Of a DNA stretch of 64,000 bases, positions 29,950-40,745 are shown in pieces. Below the pieces are notes generated by a model. It was given only the letters and a program-made list of their open reading frames with translations. It was not told the DNA's origin and did no database searches. This stretch comes from Trypanosoma brucei gambiense DAL972 (taxonomy: Eukaryota; Euglenozoa; Kinetoplastea; Trypanosomatida; Trypanosomatidae), in assembly GCF_000210295.1 (NCBI RefSeq), contig NC_026740.1:1-64000 (forward strand). The letters run 5' to 3'. The translations under genes and the position numbers were made by a program. The stretch's first letter is position 1. Each line of letters begins with the position of its first letter.

Positions 29950-30627
29950 ATGCCCCTTCGGTTCACCTCTGCATTTTTGCTCGGTGGCGCTATGAATGTG
30001 TTTGTGGGTGGTGCCGCCTACGCTGCCAGTAAAGCGTACACAAGCCCTTATCCGCAGAATCCAAAGAATTCCGTTGTTTATTTTGATACAGCCGTGCAAG
30101 ATGGTCATACATGGTTTGGCACCGCATCCACATCACCCGTGGGGCGCATAGAAATGGAGTTATTCGATGACACGGTCCCCATCACAGCCCGCAACTTTCG
30201 TGAACTCTGCCGTGGGTACACCAAAGCGACACCGGAAGGGAAACCATTGCACTTCAAGGGTTCGATTTTCCATCGTATCATTCCTGATTTTATGATTCAA
30301 GGTGGAGATATCACAAAAGCTAACGGAACCGGCGGTTGCTCCATCTATGGTGTGCGCTTCAAAGATGAGTCTTTTGAGGCGAAAGCGGGCCGGCATTGTG
30401 GTCCTGGTATTTTGTCAATGGCCAATGCTGGTCGAAACACCAACGGCTCTCAGTTTTTCATTTGTACCGTGCCGTGCCCGTGGCTTGATGGGAAGCATGT
30501 GGTGTTCGGGCAGGTGCTCCGTGGGTTTGATCACGTGAGGTTAATTGAGGGACATGGCACACCGCATGGGAAACCAACCAAAACGGTTATTATTTCTGAC
30601 AGCGGAGTGCTGAAGGAACCGGCGTAG
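29950..30627 (+). CDS. Cyclophilin-type peptidyl-prolyl cis-trans isomerase
   Basis: 225 residues from the ATG at 29950. The cyclophilin fold occupies about residues 42-222 with active-site motifs intact: [14 protein letters not shown] (catalytic Arg about 109), [19 protein letters not shown], and a Trp in [12 protein letters not shown] that usually gives cyclosporin binding. The N-terminal 30 residues are hydrophobic with Ala/Gly ([22 protein letters not shown]), so it may be membrane-anchored, imported into an organelle, or secretory. A small insert lies between the first strand and the FDDTVP motif region. The enzyme assists protein folding; the target is unknown. Confidence 0.93.
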   Translation: MPLRFTSAFLLGGAMNVFVGGAAYAASKAYTSPYPQNPKNSVVYFDTAVQDGHTWFGTASTSPVGRIEMELFDDTVPITARNFRELCRGYTKATPEGKPLHFKGSIFHRIIPDFMIQGGDITKANGTGGCSIYGVRFKDESFEAKAGRHCGPGILSMANAGRNTNGSQFFICTVPCPWLDGKHVVFGQVLRGFDHVRLIEGHGTPHGKPTKTVIISDSGVLKEPA

Positions 30628-30950
30628 GTGTGTGTTTGTATGGGAAAACGTTATCGCTCATTTAGGCGGCTGCTGGTGCACAAACTTTGTGCGGGCGGTG
30701 GCCTTTATTTGTATAGCGGGATCACATTAAACTTCATCGGCTGGTGCTCGTATCGGTTGTGACGCGTCTTAAGAGGTAAGATACGTATGAATATGTAAAT
30801 ATCCTCTCGTAAAAGTTTGTGCCTTTTTGATGAACGTGCTTCAGTTAAGGTATAACACTGTTTTCTCACCGTATTTGCTACCGTTTTTGTCTCTTTTATC
30901 AATTTAGGCAACTTCCTTGTTGGTGAATTAATCATTACTGAGCTGGGACG

Positions 30951-32564
30951 ATGCCAAATGCTATTGGCCTGCATTGCATGAGTCGAATGCGTGAACTGCA
31001 TCTAAGTGGTTCCTGCGTCACAGACAGGCATTTATGTAATGTCGGTGTTGGAAAATGCCTTGTGAGATTATCAATCGAGTCATGCACAAATTTGACAGAT
31101 GTGTCCCTTCTTACGGCTGTTGAAACGCTGGAGGAAGTCAGGCTTGACGGCTGCAAGAATGTAGTGAAGGGTATTAATGAATTTGGCCGCATGCCGTACC
31201 TTCGTGTGTTAATTTTGAAAGAAACGAGTGTTACAGATCGATGTCTGCGTGGGTTCGCCAGTAGCCGCAGCCTTGTGAAGCTCTTCATTGAGTCCTGCTC
31301 GCAGCCAACAGATGTGTCCCCCATTTCTGCTGTTGAAACGCTGGAGGAAGTCAGGCTTGACGGCTGCAAGAATGTAGTGAAGGGCATTAATGAATTTGGC
31401 CGCATGCCGTACCTTCGTGTGCTCATCTTAAGAGAGGTTGGCGTTACAGATCGATGTCTCCGTGGGCTCAGTTGCTGCCGCAGCCTTGTCGAACTTGCCC
31501 TCGAATACTGTTTACAACTAACAGACGTGTCACCTATTTCGATGCTTGAGACTCTGCAGAAAGTTCGTTTTGATGGATGTAAGAATGTGGTAAAGGGTTT
31601 CGGAGAACTTGGCAGGGTCCCTTACCTTCAAACGCTTTCCTTGAATGAAACGAATGTGGATGATAGAGCCCTTTTCACACTTCGGGCCACTGGCAGTTTG
31701 GTCGAGCTATCACTTGAATCGTGCCCGCAACTCACTGATGTGACACACCTTTCCATGATTGACACGCTGCAAAAGATCGTTCTTGAGGGGTGTGCAAATG
31801 TGGCGAAAGGTGTAGGGCTCTTGGGTAGGCTTCCTGCGCTCCGTGAACTTTATGCTGGTGCAACTTCTATTGCGGATACGTCCATTTCTGCGCTCTCCCG
31901 CAGCGGAACACTTACAAAGATTGATGTTAAGTTCTGTCAGGGGCTTACGGACGTCTCGCCGCTTGTAGATATGAAACTTCTTGAGGAAATCAATCTTGAG
32001 GGGTGCAAAAATGTCGAACACGGCCTACCATGTTTGGAAAAGCTGAATTTGTTACGTGTACTCCACTTGACGGAAACACAAATGACTGATGACTACTTAC
32101 GCGGCCTTTGCGCCAGTTGCAGCATTGTCGTGCTCGACGTCAGTTTGTGTCACCAATTAGTGGACATGTCTCCCCTTGCAAGTATTGAAACGCTTGAAGT
32201 TTTAAGGGCCAACAATTGCAAAAGTGTGGTGCGAGGTGTCGGTGCACTCGGTGGGCTTCGGGCACTACGTGAGTTGGGCTTAAAAGCAACTATGATCAAA
32301 AATAAGTCTCTCTGTGGTCTCGGGCAAAGTCGTACTCTTGTCCAGATTGATCTAGAGGCATGCGAGCGCTTGACAGATGTCACTCCGCTATCGCAAATAA
32401 GAACGTTGGAGGTTGTCAATCTTAATGGGTGTAAAAACGTAGTTAGTGGTTTGAAATCAATGGCAGTGATGCCGCGGTTGCGCCTGCTGCATCTTATGGA
32501 TGTGGAATTGGGCAGCGATGTCTTAGATGAACTAAAGTCAATGAACGTATGGGTTAATAAATAA
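30951..32564 (+). CDS. Leucine-rich repeat protein with 71-codon internal repeats
   Basis: 537 residues from the ATG at 30951, almost wholly leucine-rich repeats of the cysteine-containing/GALA-like kind (units such as LEEVRLDGCKNVVKG, LTDVSPIS, DRCLRGL). About seven supra-units of some 71 residues are visible, each made of three LRRs. The first two are nearly identical at the DNA level over about 90 bases, 213 bp apart, pointing to recent duplication or gene conversion inside the gene. There is no signal peptide or membrane segment. T. brucei has a family of such LRR proteins, including the ESAG8-related ones; this one lacks an N-terminal RING and its role is unknown. Confidence 0.85.
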   Translation: MPNAIGLHCMSRMRELHLSGSCVTDRHLCNVGVGKCLVRLSIESCTNLTDVSLLTAVETLEEVRLDGCKNVVKGINEFGRMPYLRVLILKETSVTDRCLRGFASSRSLVKLFIESCSQPTDVSPISAVETLEEVRLDGCKNVVKGINEFGRMPYLRVLILREVGVTDRCLRGLSCCRSLVELALEYCLQLTDVSPISMLETLQKVRFDGCKNVVKGFGELGRVPYLQTLSLNETNVDDRALFTLRATGSLVELSLESCPQLTDVTHLSMIDTLQKIVLEGCANVAKGVGLLGRLPALRELYAGATSIADTSISALSRSGTLTKIDVKFCQGLTDVSPLVDMKLLEEINLEGCKNVEHGLPCLEKLNLLRVLHLTETQMTDDYLRGLCASCSIVVLDVSLCHQLVDMSPLASIETLEVLRANNCKSVVRGVGALGGLRALRELGLKATMIKNKSLCGLGQSRTLVQIDLEACERLTDVTPLSQIRTLEVVNLNGCKNVVSGLKSMAVMPRLRLLHLMDVELGSDVLDELKSMNVWVNK

Positions 32565-34832
32565 AGCGAAAGTGGCATCCATGTACATAGGCATACATGT
32601 ATGGATACACGGATGCACGGGCATCCATAATAATTCTTCATTAGCCGACGGTGAGTGATCGCTACCTTTCTTTTCACTTTCTGTACTAATAAATAAGCAG
32701 TTTTGGGTTCACTTTCTTATGTTCTTATTTTTTTGTTTTGCCTTCTCGTTTTATTATTACCAAATGTGGCGTACGAAATATCAGCATTATGTTCGTTTAT
32801 CTTTTTTTTTCTTTTGTTGTTGTTCCTCCCGCATGTTCACTGCAATCAGTGTACGCGGTTGCCACTCTTTTGCCTTGTATACGCGCATGTGCATGTACAT
32901 ATGCTTGTCTGTCTGATAATGCTGCAGCGGTGTTTTTTTTTTCTCCCCTTCACGCTCAAATTTCCTCGTCATTGCCGCTGCAGTTTCACCTCCCTTTTTT
33001 CCCCCTTTAATTTCAATTTTACACCTCCCCCTTTTTTTCTTTCCATCTTTTTTGAGAATTTGTTTCGCGTCTCGTCGTCTTCCGAGCGTGTCTGCGGGTT
33101 TGTTATTTTGATTACCCGCACATCTTCCACTGAACAGCCGTGTATTTGAGTGAATGTGTAGCGAATGAAGAGGAGAGGGACAACAAAAAACCAAATGAAC
33201 GATTTGCGCTTTGTCTCGTTTCCATTTTTTCCCCTCCTTTTTTTTACTTCCGTCCATCTCTCCCCTTTCCCTTCCCTTCTTTTTTTTTTGTTCGACTCGG
33301 TTTGTTGGTGTGTGTTCCAATCTTTCCAGTGGTGATAAAAAAAGAATTTATCCGATTGTTGTGCGTTCCCCTCCCGTTTCTATTGCTTTTCCAACAGACC
33401 GTATTTGCACACACGCACACGCACACACAACACTTTCAACGGTTGTTATATGCCAAATGCCGGATTTTATGCAACGGAGGGATCGCGTCACGAACCGAAC
33501 TCACAAAAGCGAAAGAAAAAAAAAAGTGTGACGGGTGGAGGAGGAATTCGGTCTGTAAGTGTTCTTTAATATTACCTACAGCCATCTGCAGTTTGGGAGC
33601 GGTGGTGCAAATAATGTTAAATGTTTTTGTAAACTCCACTGCTTGTGTTTGATGTTGCCTACCATGTGGACGCCTTTTTCTTTTTCTTTTTTCCTTTTCT
33701 TTTTTCCTTTTCTTTTCTCTCTCTTTCTGCTTTCATGTTGTGGGGACCGGGTTTATGTACTCGTGATCTTGTCGAAGCCATTTGTAAATTAGTTTCAATA
33801 TGATCGACAATTTCCAAGTGATATGTGCCGTGTCTTGGCTGTAACCGTTGGGGCACATGCTTCAGTGCGTTGCCAAAAAAAAAAAAGGGGGGAGGTATTT
33901 GATGATTTACATCGTCTCATGGATTCTCACATTTTCCCTCCTTCTTTTGGAAGTGGATGATTAATTCCATTGATTAATTCCATTTGTAGTTACGTTGTAG
34001 CGTCTCATTAAGAAGCGCAGTGGGGTTTGACTTTACCGGTTGCAACCGCAAAATGCAGGATTGTTAGTGAGGAGGTTGTCATTTGAGAAAAAAAAAAGGG
34101 AGAGAAAATATGTTGCATGCGCTTTCGCGTGTCGGTTGCTCAGTTGTTTGGTTACGGCACATTCCCTTGCGGTGGTCGTAAAACCCATAAGGTGTCAAAC
34201 GTGTCTTTATATGAAATACGAGTGACAAGGAAAAAAAAATAAATAAAATGTGCGAGTGATGGAAATTCCACGCTGCAAAATCGCGCACCTCCGTTCCGCA
34301 GAGTATCCGCAAAATGCGACTCCAGTGTGTAATGAAGTTGTTGAAATGCGTATAATTGTGGTTACTCGTTGTCCTCTGTTGAACCATCACATATAAATCC
34401 CATCAAATTCTTTAGGAATCATCTCTGAAGGACATTAACTCATTGTTGTGTGTTTTGATGATGTGGAGGGATTTCGCTTGAAGAGGGAAGTGAGCGATTT
34501 TACGGGTTGCTGCAGTTTTTGTTTATAACCTTGCCGCTCTATTCGCGTTTGGGTGGGTTGCGGGGACGGTACTCACATATCTTTCTTTTATTTTTATTTT
34601 TATTTTTATTTTTATTTTTCTTCCGTATTTTCGTATCGCTGCTTCATTTCCGTGAGTAGCGAAGTGAAGCTGATGACAAGTAACACTCTTCAATGTTTTT
34701 TTTCCCCCCCACCCCCACCCTTTGGTTGTTTGTTGAGTTTCCTTCAACACTATTAGTTAAGTGCCTTTACCAACGGATTAATATAGGTCATAAAGGTATT
34801 TGGCTTTTAAAGTGCGTAGGGAAAGAAAAATA
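32565..34832 (+). other. Long T-rich intergenic/UTR region
   Basis: 2.3 kb without a convincing gene. The plus strand is dominated by pyrimidine tracts (for example 32929-33050 and 33210-33295) and by poly-A/T runs. A (TTTTTA)n run lies at 34585-34619 and a C-rich tract at 34705-34722. ORFs here are low-complexity Phe/Ser/Leu runs. It is probably a long 3' UTR of the LRR gene plus the 5' region of the glycosyltransferase, but a non-coding RNA cannot be excluded. Confidence 0.4.
34585..34619. repeat. (TTTTTA)n microsatellite
   Basis: About six imperfect units in the 5' flank of the glycosyltransferase. Confidence 0.85.
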
Positions 34833-35936
34833 ATGGTGTGGAGTGGGCATAAATACAAGAGACTTTTGCCTCTGTGTTTACTGACATTGTTATGGTTTTT
34901 GTCCCTTTCACGGTTCCGTCGTGTTGAAGTACCAAAACAACGTGAGAACATACAACACAGTTTTGAGCCGACACTTACCACACTTAACGAGGAAGACCTT
35001 CAATCTGTCCAATTTATTCCTCAGGCTACGGTGGATGTGTTGAGGCGACGGGATTTTTTTGTTGCAGTTGGATTCTTATCGCCTGATAACAACGAGAGAC
35101 GGAGACGACGTTATTTACTTCGCTTAACATCTTTTCAGTACCCGGGGGTGGCAACGAAGAGCAATAATTTCAGTGGTGAGTTGATGATTGCTTTTATATT
35201 AGCCCGTCATCCGGACCACAATTACACATTTTCCACCAAATTGAAGGAGGAAGCGTGGCATTGGAATGATATAATTTCGCTTCCCATGGATGAAGGGAAA
35301 GTTTCAACCAACAAAACAACGGGAGATGGCACTCATTGGGGTCCCGCAACAGAAATTGGAATGAGTCGCAAAGTGTTTCATTGGTATGATTTTGCGCTTC
35401 GGTTCTTTCGTAATGTAACTTACATTTCAAAGGCGGATGACGATGCTTTTCTTCACGTACCGCAGTTCCTTGCAGATTTGCACACTTTACCGCGGCGTCG
35501 TGTTTATTGGGGGTACATGAAACCAATGACTGTAAAGGATCCCTTTTATTTTGCAGCTGGCATCTTGTACACATTGTCGCGGGATGTGAGTGAGGCTTTC
35601 GTGGCTTACGAACCGCTCCGTAAAATAATTCGAGTACCATACAGTAAAGAGCGAGAAATGGAATTTAAACCTTTGATATTGGAAAATGAGGATATTATGG
35701 TGGCCCGAGTGATCTCTTATCTAAGGTTGGATAATCTGAGGTATTATGTGGAGTCCTGCTGTCGTTTCAATGATCTCAACTACGGATTTTGCAGTGGTGT
35801 GCGTGACACTTCTGTTATCATACATGGAGTTAAAGAGGGCCAGTACGCAGATATTGTGAATCGACTCGGCAAACATCGTACAGTTGCAAACCCATTTTAC
35901 CGCGGGTACTTGGGATGGCACGCCTCGTGCACATGA
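34833..35936 (+). CDS. GT15: UDP-GlcNAc/UDP-Gal-dependent glycosyltransferase (beta-3-GT-like family); probable GnTII
   Basis: 367 residues from the ATG at 34833; the frame continues to 34800 only via TTG. It is a type II membrane protein of the Golgi: a short basic cytoplasmic tail, a membrane anchor at about residues 10-26, then the catalytic domain. It has the GT31/GT67-type elements: a YISKADDDAF motif with the metal/sugar-nucleotide DDD at 202-204, FYFAAGILYTLSRDV near 243, and an ENEDIMVA acidic motif near 292 that takes the place of the usual EDV. T. brucei uses this superfamily non-canonically for N-glycan and GPI side-chain synthesis. From gene order I believe this is TbGT15, an N-acetylglucosaminyltransferase II acting on the alpha1-6 mannose arm; the family is certain, the exact member inferred. 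It is the last gene of the plus-strand cluster. Confidence 0.85.
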   Translation: MVWSGHKYKRLLPLCLLTLLWFLSLSRFRRVEVPKQRENIQHSFEPTLTTLNEEDLQSVQFIPQATVDVLRRRDFFVAVGFLSPDNNERRRRRYLLRLTSFQYPGVATKSNNFSGELMIAFILARHPDHNYTFSTKLKEEAWHWNDIISLPMDEGKVSTNKTTGDGTHWGPATEIGMSRKVFHWYDFALRFFRNVTYISKADDDAFLHVPQFLADLHTLPRRRVYWGYMKPMTVKDPFYFAAGILYTLSRDVSEAFVAYEPLRKIIRVPYSKEREMEFKPLILENEDIMVARVISYLRLDNLRYYVESCCRFNDLNYGFCSGVRDTSVIIHGVKEGQYADIVNRLGKHRTVANPFYRGYLGWHASCT

Positions 35937-37132
35937 AAAGCGGAATAAAAATAAATCAAGATATAAACAAACAACACCCGTTTCTTTTGGCAAATGGTCA
36001 TCGTTCCCCTCCCCCCTTTTTTTTTGGGGGGTGGGGGGGGTGGGGGGGCGCACACAACCTTTCTTTGATGTCCCTTCGTGGGGATGCTTCAAAATACGCG
36101 GCAACAATTGGAGAGTGGTATGCTCCAGATTTAATGGAGGAGTGGGGGTGGAGGGCCGTGTTTTAATCCCCGGACTGCGCGTTGTGATGAGACAACACCT
36201 TCCTTTCTTTTTTTTTTATTATATTTCGTTTTGCCATGAGGAGCTGTCGGTGAGTTTGAGCCATGCGAGAGGGATTTGGAGCCACAAACACCAAATTTAA
36301 CGACGCGCTCTCCTCTCCGTTCATTTGATGGCTTTTGCGTGCCTTCAGAAAGTTGAAAATTTAATGAGTCCCCGCACCCCCCTGCCCCGTTTTTCTTGCG
36401 CGATATCTGCTTTTTAAATTTATTATTTCCCCTTCTTTTGTTTGTCTGTTTTTTTTTTTAATTTTATTCAAAGGGTTTTTATATTTATTTCCCACCCTGT
36501 CGTTACGAACTGGCATATTCCGTTGCGTGTTTGAAATGCGGGTGGGAGCGGCTTGCTGGCACCGTATTATTTTCCCCCCCTCCCTCTTTTATTTTCTTTG
36601 GGATGCGTCCGCAATTCCCCTCAGCAACGCATCACATGTGTGGGAATGCGGCGGTCGGTTGCTCACAAATGCGTTGAGGGAAAAATTAAATTGTGCTGCA
36701 CGTTTTTTTTTTAATACAAAAAAACAAAAAGAAGGCGTCAGGCGGGGCAAAGTCAGTTGGTTCATTTGGGCGCGCAACTCCGCGCTGAAAAGGCGGAGAT
36801 GAACACACACCAAAATATGCGGCGACAACCGACATTATTGGCTTGATTAGTTGTGTGACTGGCGAAGCTGAGTGTGGAGCAAAAATTTAAATATATATTT
36901 TGACCTTTGAGAGGCGATGCGGAATTCCGGATTTCCACATTATTTCCCCACCTCCCCCCCCTCCACCCCCCACCGTACCGAAAGCTTTATGGAATTTAGG
37001 CTCAAGAAAGCGATTGGAATGCGCGTAGGTGAAGCACCGCCTCAAGGAAGCGCCGCGTCTGATGTTTGTGGTTTCTTTTTATTTTTTATTTTTTAATGGG
37101 AACGGAAGAATCCAACGCAGGGCGCAGGACAG

Positions 37133-37156
37133 AATAATAATAATAATAATAATAAT
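37133..37156. repeat. (AAT)n microsatellite
   Basis: About eight units, in the convergent strand-switch region. Confidence 0.85.
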
Positions 37157-37748
37157 GGATTTGTGTTTATTCGAAATACCGCAGAAGTGTGGTGGCGTGA
37201 GAAACTACAAATTATGGAGCCCTTGAGGGCACTTAATTATTATTTTTTCCCCCTCGGCGCCGCGTTGCCGACATTTAAACCAGCCGTTGGAGAGCGGAAC
37301 AAAACCAAATTAAAAAGTGGCATTTAACCATCCGCAGCCTTCCACTAATCACCGGAGCCATGCGAGTTTTTATTGTCGGGATTAATCAAAAAAATAAATA
37401 AATAAAATATGATGCCAAAATTTTGCGTAGCGGCGTAAACGTTCTTCATTTTTTCCCTCTTCTCAATCCAACGCGGGTGGCGACAGTCGCCATTTCCGTT
37501 TCCTTCCGGTACTTTACGCATTAATTCCATGAAAAAATGCGGTGGCCGGGTCATGCGACGACGTGGCCCAAATAAATTCCCCCGCCGCTGCGCCTTCATG
37601 TTGTGAAAAAAAAAATCCGTATGCTTCGCGGGGTCCCTCACCTTTTGTCTCCGCCCCTCTTCCGAAAAAAAAAAGAAAAAATGAGGATAAAAAGTATAAA
37701 TATGAATAAAACCAGAGCAGTGCACCAGTTATTTTCTCTTTCCTTTGG

Positions 37749-37770
37749 ATATATATATATATATATATAT
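37749..37770. repeat. (AT)n microsatellite
   Basis: Eleven AT units near the minus-strand edge of the convergent region. Confidence 0.85.
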
Positions 37771-37931
37771 GAGTCATGAGGGTTTCGGTAAAGCTTAACA
37801 ACCGTTTCTTCCCTACTTTTTCACCCACGGGGCAGAGGCAAAGTTCCTTACAAAACAGCTGCGGCTGCGGGTGTCAAGAAAATAAGGAGGAAAATATGTT
37901 CGTCCGCTGAATGTTTCTTTTTTTTTTTCAA

Positions 37932-38960
37932 TTATTTTTTTGTCACATGCGTCCGCTTCTGCAACGCCGCTTCCATGGCTGCACACCATTCTTTTAGCGG
38001 TCCTTCGTGAAGAGCGCTCCGAAGTCTCGGATGGGCGTCAATAATACGCGTCAGGCCATACATTTCCACATCTGCAATATCCGGTTCCTTCCCGCCGTGA
38101 AGTTGGTGGCAACCGCCGGAAAGGCGCGTAGCAAAACCGGACAACTCCGCAGCGAGCCAAGCGGAAGGGTCCCTTTGAAGAGAATTTTCCATTGAGGGAA
38201 ATCCGCTTGTGGCCGATTCTTCAGCTGCAAACCGGGGGGCGACTTTATATTTTGCTAAAGCGTAAAGGGCAGTGGCACCAACCACGTGAAAGATCGGATT
38301 TTGGTAGTAGTAATGGGATGGGGTTACGTGTGGATATGTGGTGTACGCATCTCTCCAAGTGCTGTTAATTGCTAAGAAACCTGCCGCTTGAAACCGCTCC
38401 ATCATCCATTTCCGTGTCTCCATAATGCGCGGGTCACTCAACTGCTTCGTGAATCCCAGTGGCACTGAAATCGCTGCAATGATGTGTTGAGAATCCGCCA
38501 CGTACGCCACACTTTTTTCCGCCGCGTGCGGATTGTTTGGATCAGCGACCGCCTCCAGCCCGATCTGTGGGACTTGTACAAAACGTTGGTCCGGAAACCC
38601 TTTTGTCGTGAGCGGGCCAACTTCGACAATTTCAAATGGCACGAGATGGTAACGAAGCAGCCACTCAACCCTCTCACAATACGGGCATCCCTTCATGCGG
38701 TATAACGTCATATTAAAATCCCGTCCAGAGGGGGAAACTCCTTTTTTTCGCTCAGGACGGTTGGGCCACGGCCGGTGTGATGCATCGAAGGCTTCGGATA
38801 AAAGTGCGGAATCCTGCATTGCGTTAAATTCATCAGCGGAAATCCGTGCCGGTGTTCTGCTTCCAGTTGCGTTCCGTTGGCCACCAAATAGGGAAACCAA
38901 ACCAGCTCCCAGGACACCGCCTGCTGATGCATAGACAAACCGGGCAGATGGCCACCGCAT
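37932..38960 (-). CDS. Prostaglandin E synthase 2-like (glutaredoxin/GST fold) membrane protein
   Basis: 342 residues from the ATG at 38960; the frame continues to 39008 only through a TTG. The N-terminus (RFVYASAGGVLGAGLVSLFGG) looks like a mitochondrial targeting or membrane-anchor segment. A glutaredoxin-like domain follows with MKGCPYC at residues 89-95, where Cys92 and Cys95 form the CxxC active site, then the VPQIGLE cis-Pro region, then an all-helical GST-type C-terminal domain. This is the architecture of mitochondrial membrane-associated PGE synthase 2. In most organisms the true role (heme or thiol handling) is uncertain, so I would not assume prostaglandin synthesis. First gene of the minus-strand cluster. 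Confidence 0.88.
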   Translation of the reverse strand: MRWPSARFVYASAGGVLGAGLVSLFGGQRNATGSRTPARISADEFNAMQDSALLSEAFDASHRPWPNRPERKKGVSPSGRDFNMTLYRMKGCPYCERVEWLLRYHLVPFEIVEVGPLTTKGFPDQRFVQVPQIGLEAVADPNNPHAAEKSVAYVADSQHIIAAISVPLGFTKQLSDPRIMETRKWMMERFQAAGFLAINSTWRDAYTTYPHVTPSHYYYQNPIFHVVGATALYALAKYKVAPRFAAEESATSGFPSMENSLQRDPSAWLAAELSGFATRLSGGCHQLHGGKEPDIADVEMYGLTRIIDAHPRLRSALHEGPLKEWCAAMEAALQKRTHVTKK

Positions 38961-39901
38961 TCCCCGCCGTTCCAGGGCTGCAGCTAACCAAAAAAAAATT
39001 GAAAGCAAATAACGCTACGGCGCTCGCAACGCGCCCCGACAGACACACAGAGAAGTTGAAAGGCAAACGAGGAAGGAGAAAATAACGCTGAGAAAAAAAC
39101 ATGGAGGCAACCAAACATTCAATAGCAACTTAAGTGGGCATGGACGGGTACTCGTTCGAACACGTGATGCCATCCCAGTGGGGGAAAAGCATTCTTTTGA
39201 GTGTATGTGTGTGTAGGTGGGAGGGAGGGGACTAACATGAGTACCGTGACGTTAAAATTGAAACAGAGGAACAAATAGGACATTATAATAGAAGAAACTA
39301 ACTAACTGCGGCCGAAGCCCTCGTCTTTGTTTTACGAAGTAATAATAATAGAGATAGCTACAAGTAACAAAGAGAAGGAGGAAAAAAAAAAATAAAATAT
39401 GCGGCAACGCGCCCAAACTCCGCTGCCACCACCTATGCACCGGGCGTATCGCCTTCCCTTCCACATCTCCGCACAGCCATCACATTTACTAGACAAAGCA
39501 AACAATGTATGGAAATAACGTAAAACCTAACGAGTGCTGTCGGAGGCGTGCAACCGGAGGAAGATGAGAAAAGGAAGGACGCATTCCCATTTCATTTTTT
39601 CCCGCATGTACGGGGGAAACGACCATCAAGCGGTACACCCTTTCTTGGGTTCGCAATCTCCTCTTGATGACACCTAAAGGGAAAACATTCCGAGAGCCGT
39701 CATCCTTTCCGTTCCCTTTTCTATCAAACCATTTCCAACGCATATTGCCACCATTTGCTCACCTGAAGATATTCACCAACATCTCAGGTGTCTTTTCCAT
39801 CGTGCGGCAACGCATCGGCTCCAAGAAATGATGGAAATGACACCCGGTGCAACCGCCTCGCAGCCTCCGTGGCGATTGCTGAATTGCCGGGCCCAAAACC
39901 G
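38961..39901. other. Intergenic region, no gene seen
   Basis: About 940 bases between the PGES2-like gene and the RRM gene. The minus strand carries T-rich tracts (poly-A on plus at 38989-38998 and 39380-39395), suitable for trans-splicing of the PGES2-like gene and for the 3' end of the RRM gene. No coding sequence supported. Confidence 0.4.
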
Positions 39902-40444
39902 CTAAATCACGCGACTCTCCGGGGTTACATTTGCCATATCCGGGACGGGGTTTGTGGGGTTCATACGGTGCACTGCTATGGCATTACACGCCCCAAAAAG
40001 CGATATGTTTGCACTGTTTTTGGCATAACTCACCTGAATCATGCGGTTCGCCAGCATCTTGTATCGGTTGTGAAGGGTGAAGATGGCCGTATCCGCCTCC
40101 TCCACGTTGGAGTATGTGACGAATGCTGCACCTTTACTCCTGTTTTGTGAGTCACGGAGAATATGAATGTGCTCCACCGTACCGTATGCGCTGAAGAGAT
40201 CATACAGGCGTTTTTCGTCTGTTTCAAAGGGAAGTTGGCCCACAAACAACTTCGCTGCGGTCGGGCTCGCCTGATGGGTGCTTTCGGCGTCGAACTGTCT
40301 TCCAAGTGTCTGTTGTTGTTGTTGTTGCTGTTGGTGGCGCCGCGGCTGTTTCAAGGGGAAAGAGTATGTTGCCTTCTGCTGAAGTGGGGCATTAATACCT
40401 TCAGTTCCCCACGATCTGCTGCTCGGATGGCCACTGGTATACAT
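39902..40444 (-). CDS. RBP8: RNA-binding protein with one RRM
   Basis: 180 residues from the ATG at 40444; upstream codons in frame contain no ATG. The N-terminal third is low complexity with a run of eight Gln (about residues 39-46), coded by a short CAG/CAA repeat. A single RRM follows at about residues 63-140, with RNP2 LFVGQLPF and RNP1 SKGAAFVTY intact. Trypanosomes regulate mRNA after transcription, and small RRM proteins of this size control stability or translation of stage-specific transcripts. I recall RBP8 at this place in the gene order; the RRM is certain, the name less so. The C-terminal 35 residues have no recognisable motif. Confidence 0.88.
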   Translation of the reverse strand: MYTSGHPSSRSWGTEGINAPLQQKATYSFPLKQPRRHQQQQQQQQTLGRQFDAESTHQASPTAAKLFVGQLPFETDEKRLYDLFSAYGTVEHIHILRDSQNRSKGAAFVTYSNVEEADTAIFTLHNRYKMLANRMIQVSYAKNSANISLFGACNAIAVHRMNPTNPVPDMANVTPESRVI

Positions 40445-40745
40445 GTTGCGTGTTTTTTTAGGTGCGCGCTTCAACCTTACAAGAACAAGAATGGAGTTCG
40501 GGATAATGGTTGAGGGCTCAGGTTGACGAAGAGCTTGTCGAGGAGGGATTAGTGTAGGACGGCATTCCACTCATTTTTTTTAAAAAATAAAAGAACATAG
40601 AGGACTGGGTAATATGCATTTTTCAAACAACACCAAAAGACACAAATTACAATAACAAGGGTTGTACTATACCACGTTGTTGCGATAGATTTCCCCCCCC
40701 CCCCAAATTGAAGGGATTAATGCGAAGGAGGGCAGTGACTGCTCG

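Larger units (their letters stand above)
35937..37931. promoter_or_regulatory. Convergent strand-switch region (probable transcription termination)
   Basis: Two kilobases between the last plus-strand gene and the first minus-strand gene, with no coding sequence I can support. It holds a plus-strand G tract at 36026-36048, a minus-strand G tract (C-rich on plus) at 36946-36973, an (AAT)n run at 37133-37156 and an (AT)n run at 37749-37770. In T. brucei such convergent regions are where Pol II stops and are marked by base J and histone variants H3V/H4V. No tRNA gene was recognised here. Confidence 0.7.

Noticed and set aside
32703..33652. Several ORFs of 60-170 codons in the 32.7-33.7 kb region
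   Set aside because: They are Phe/Ser/Leu or Lys-rich runs produced by pyrimidine tracts, overlapping on both strands, with no motif.
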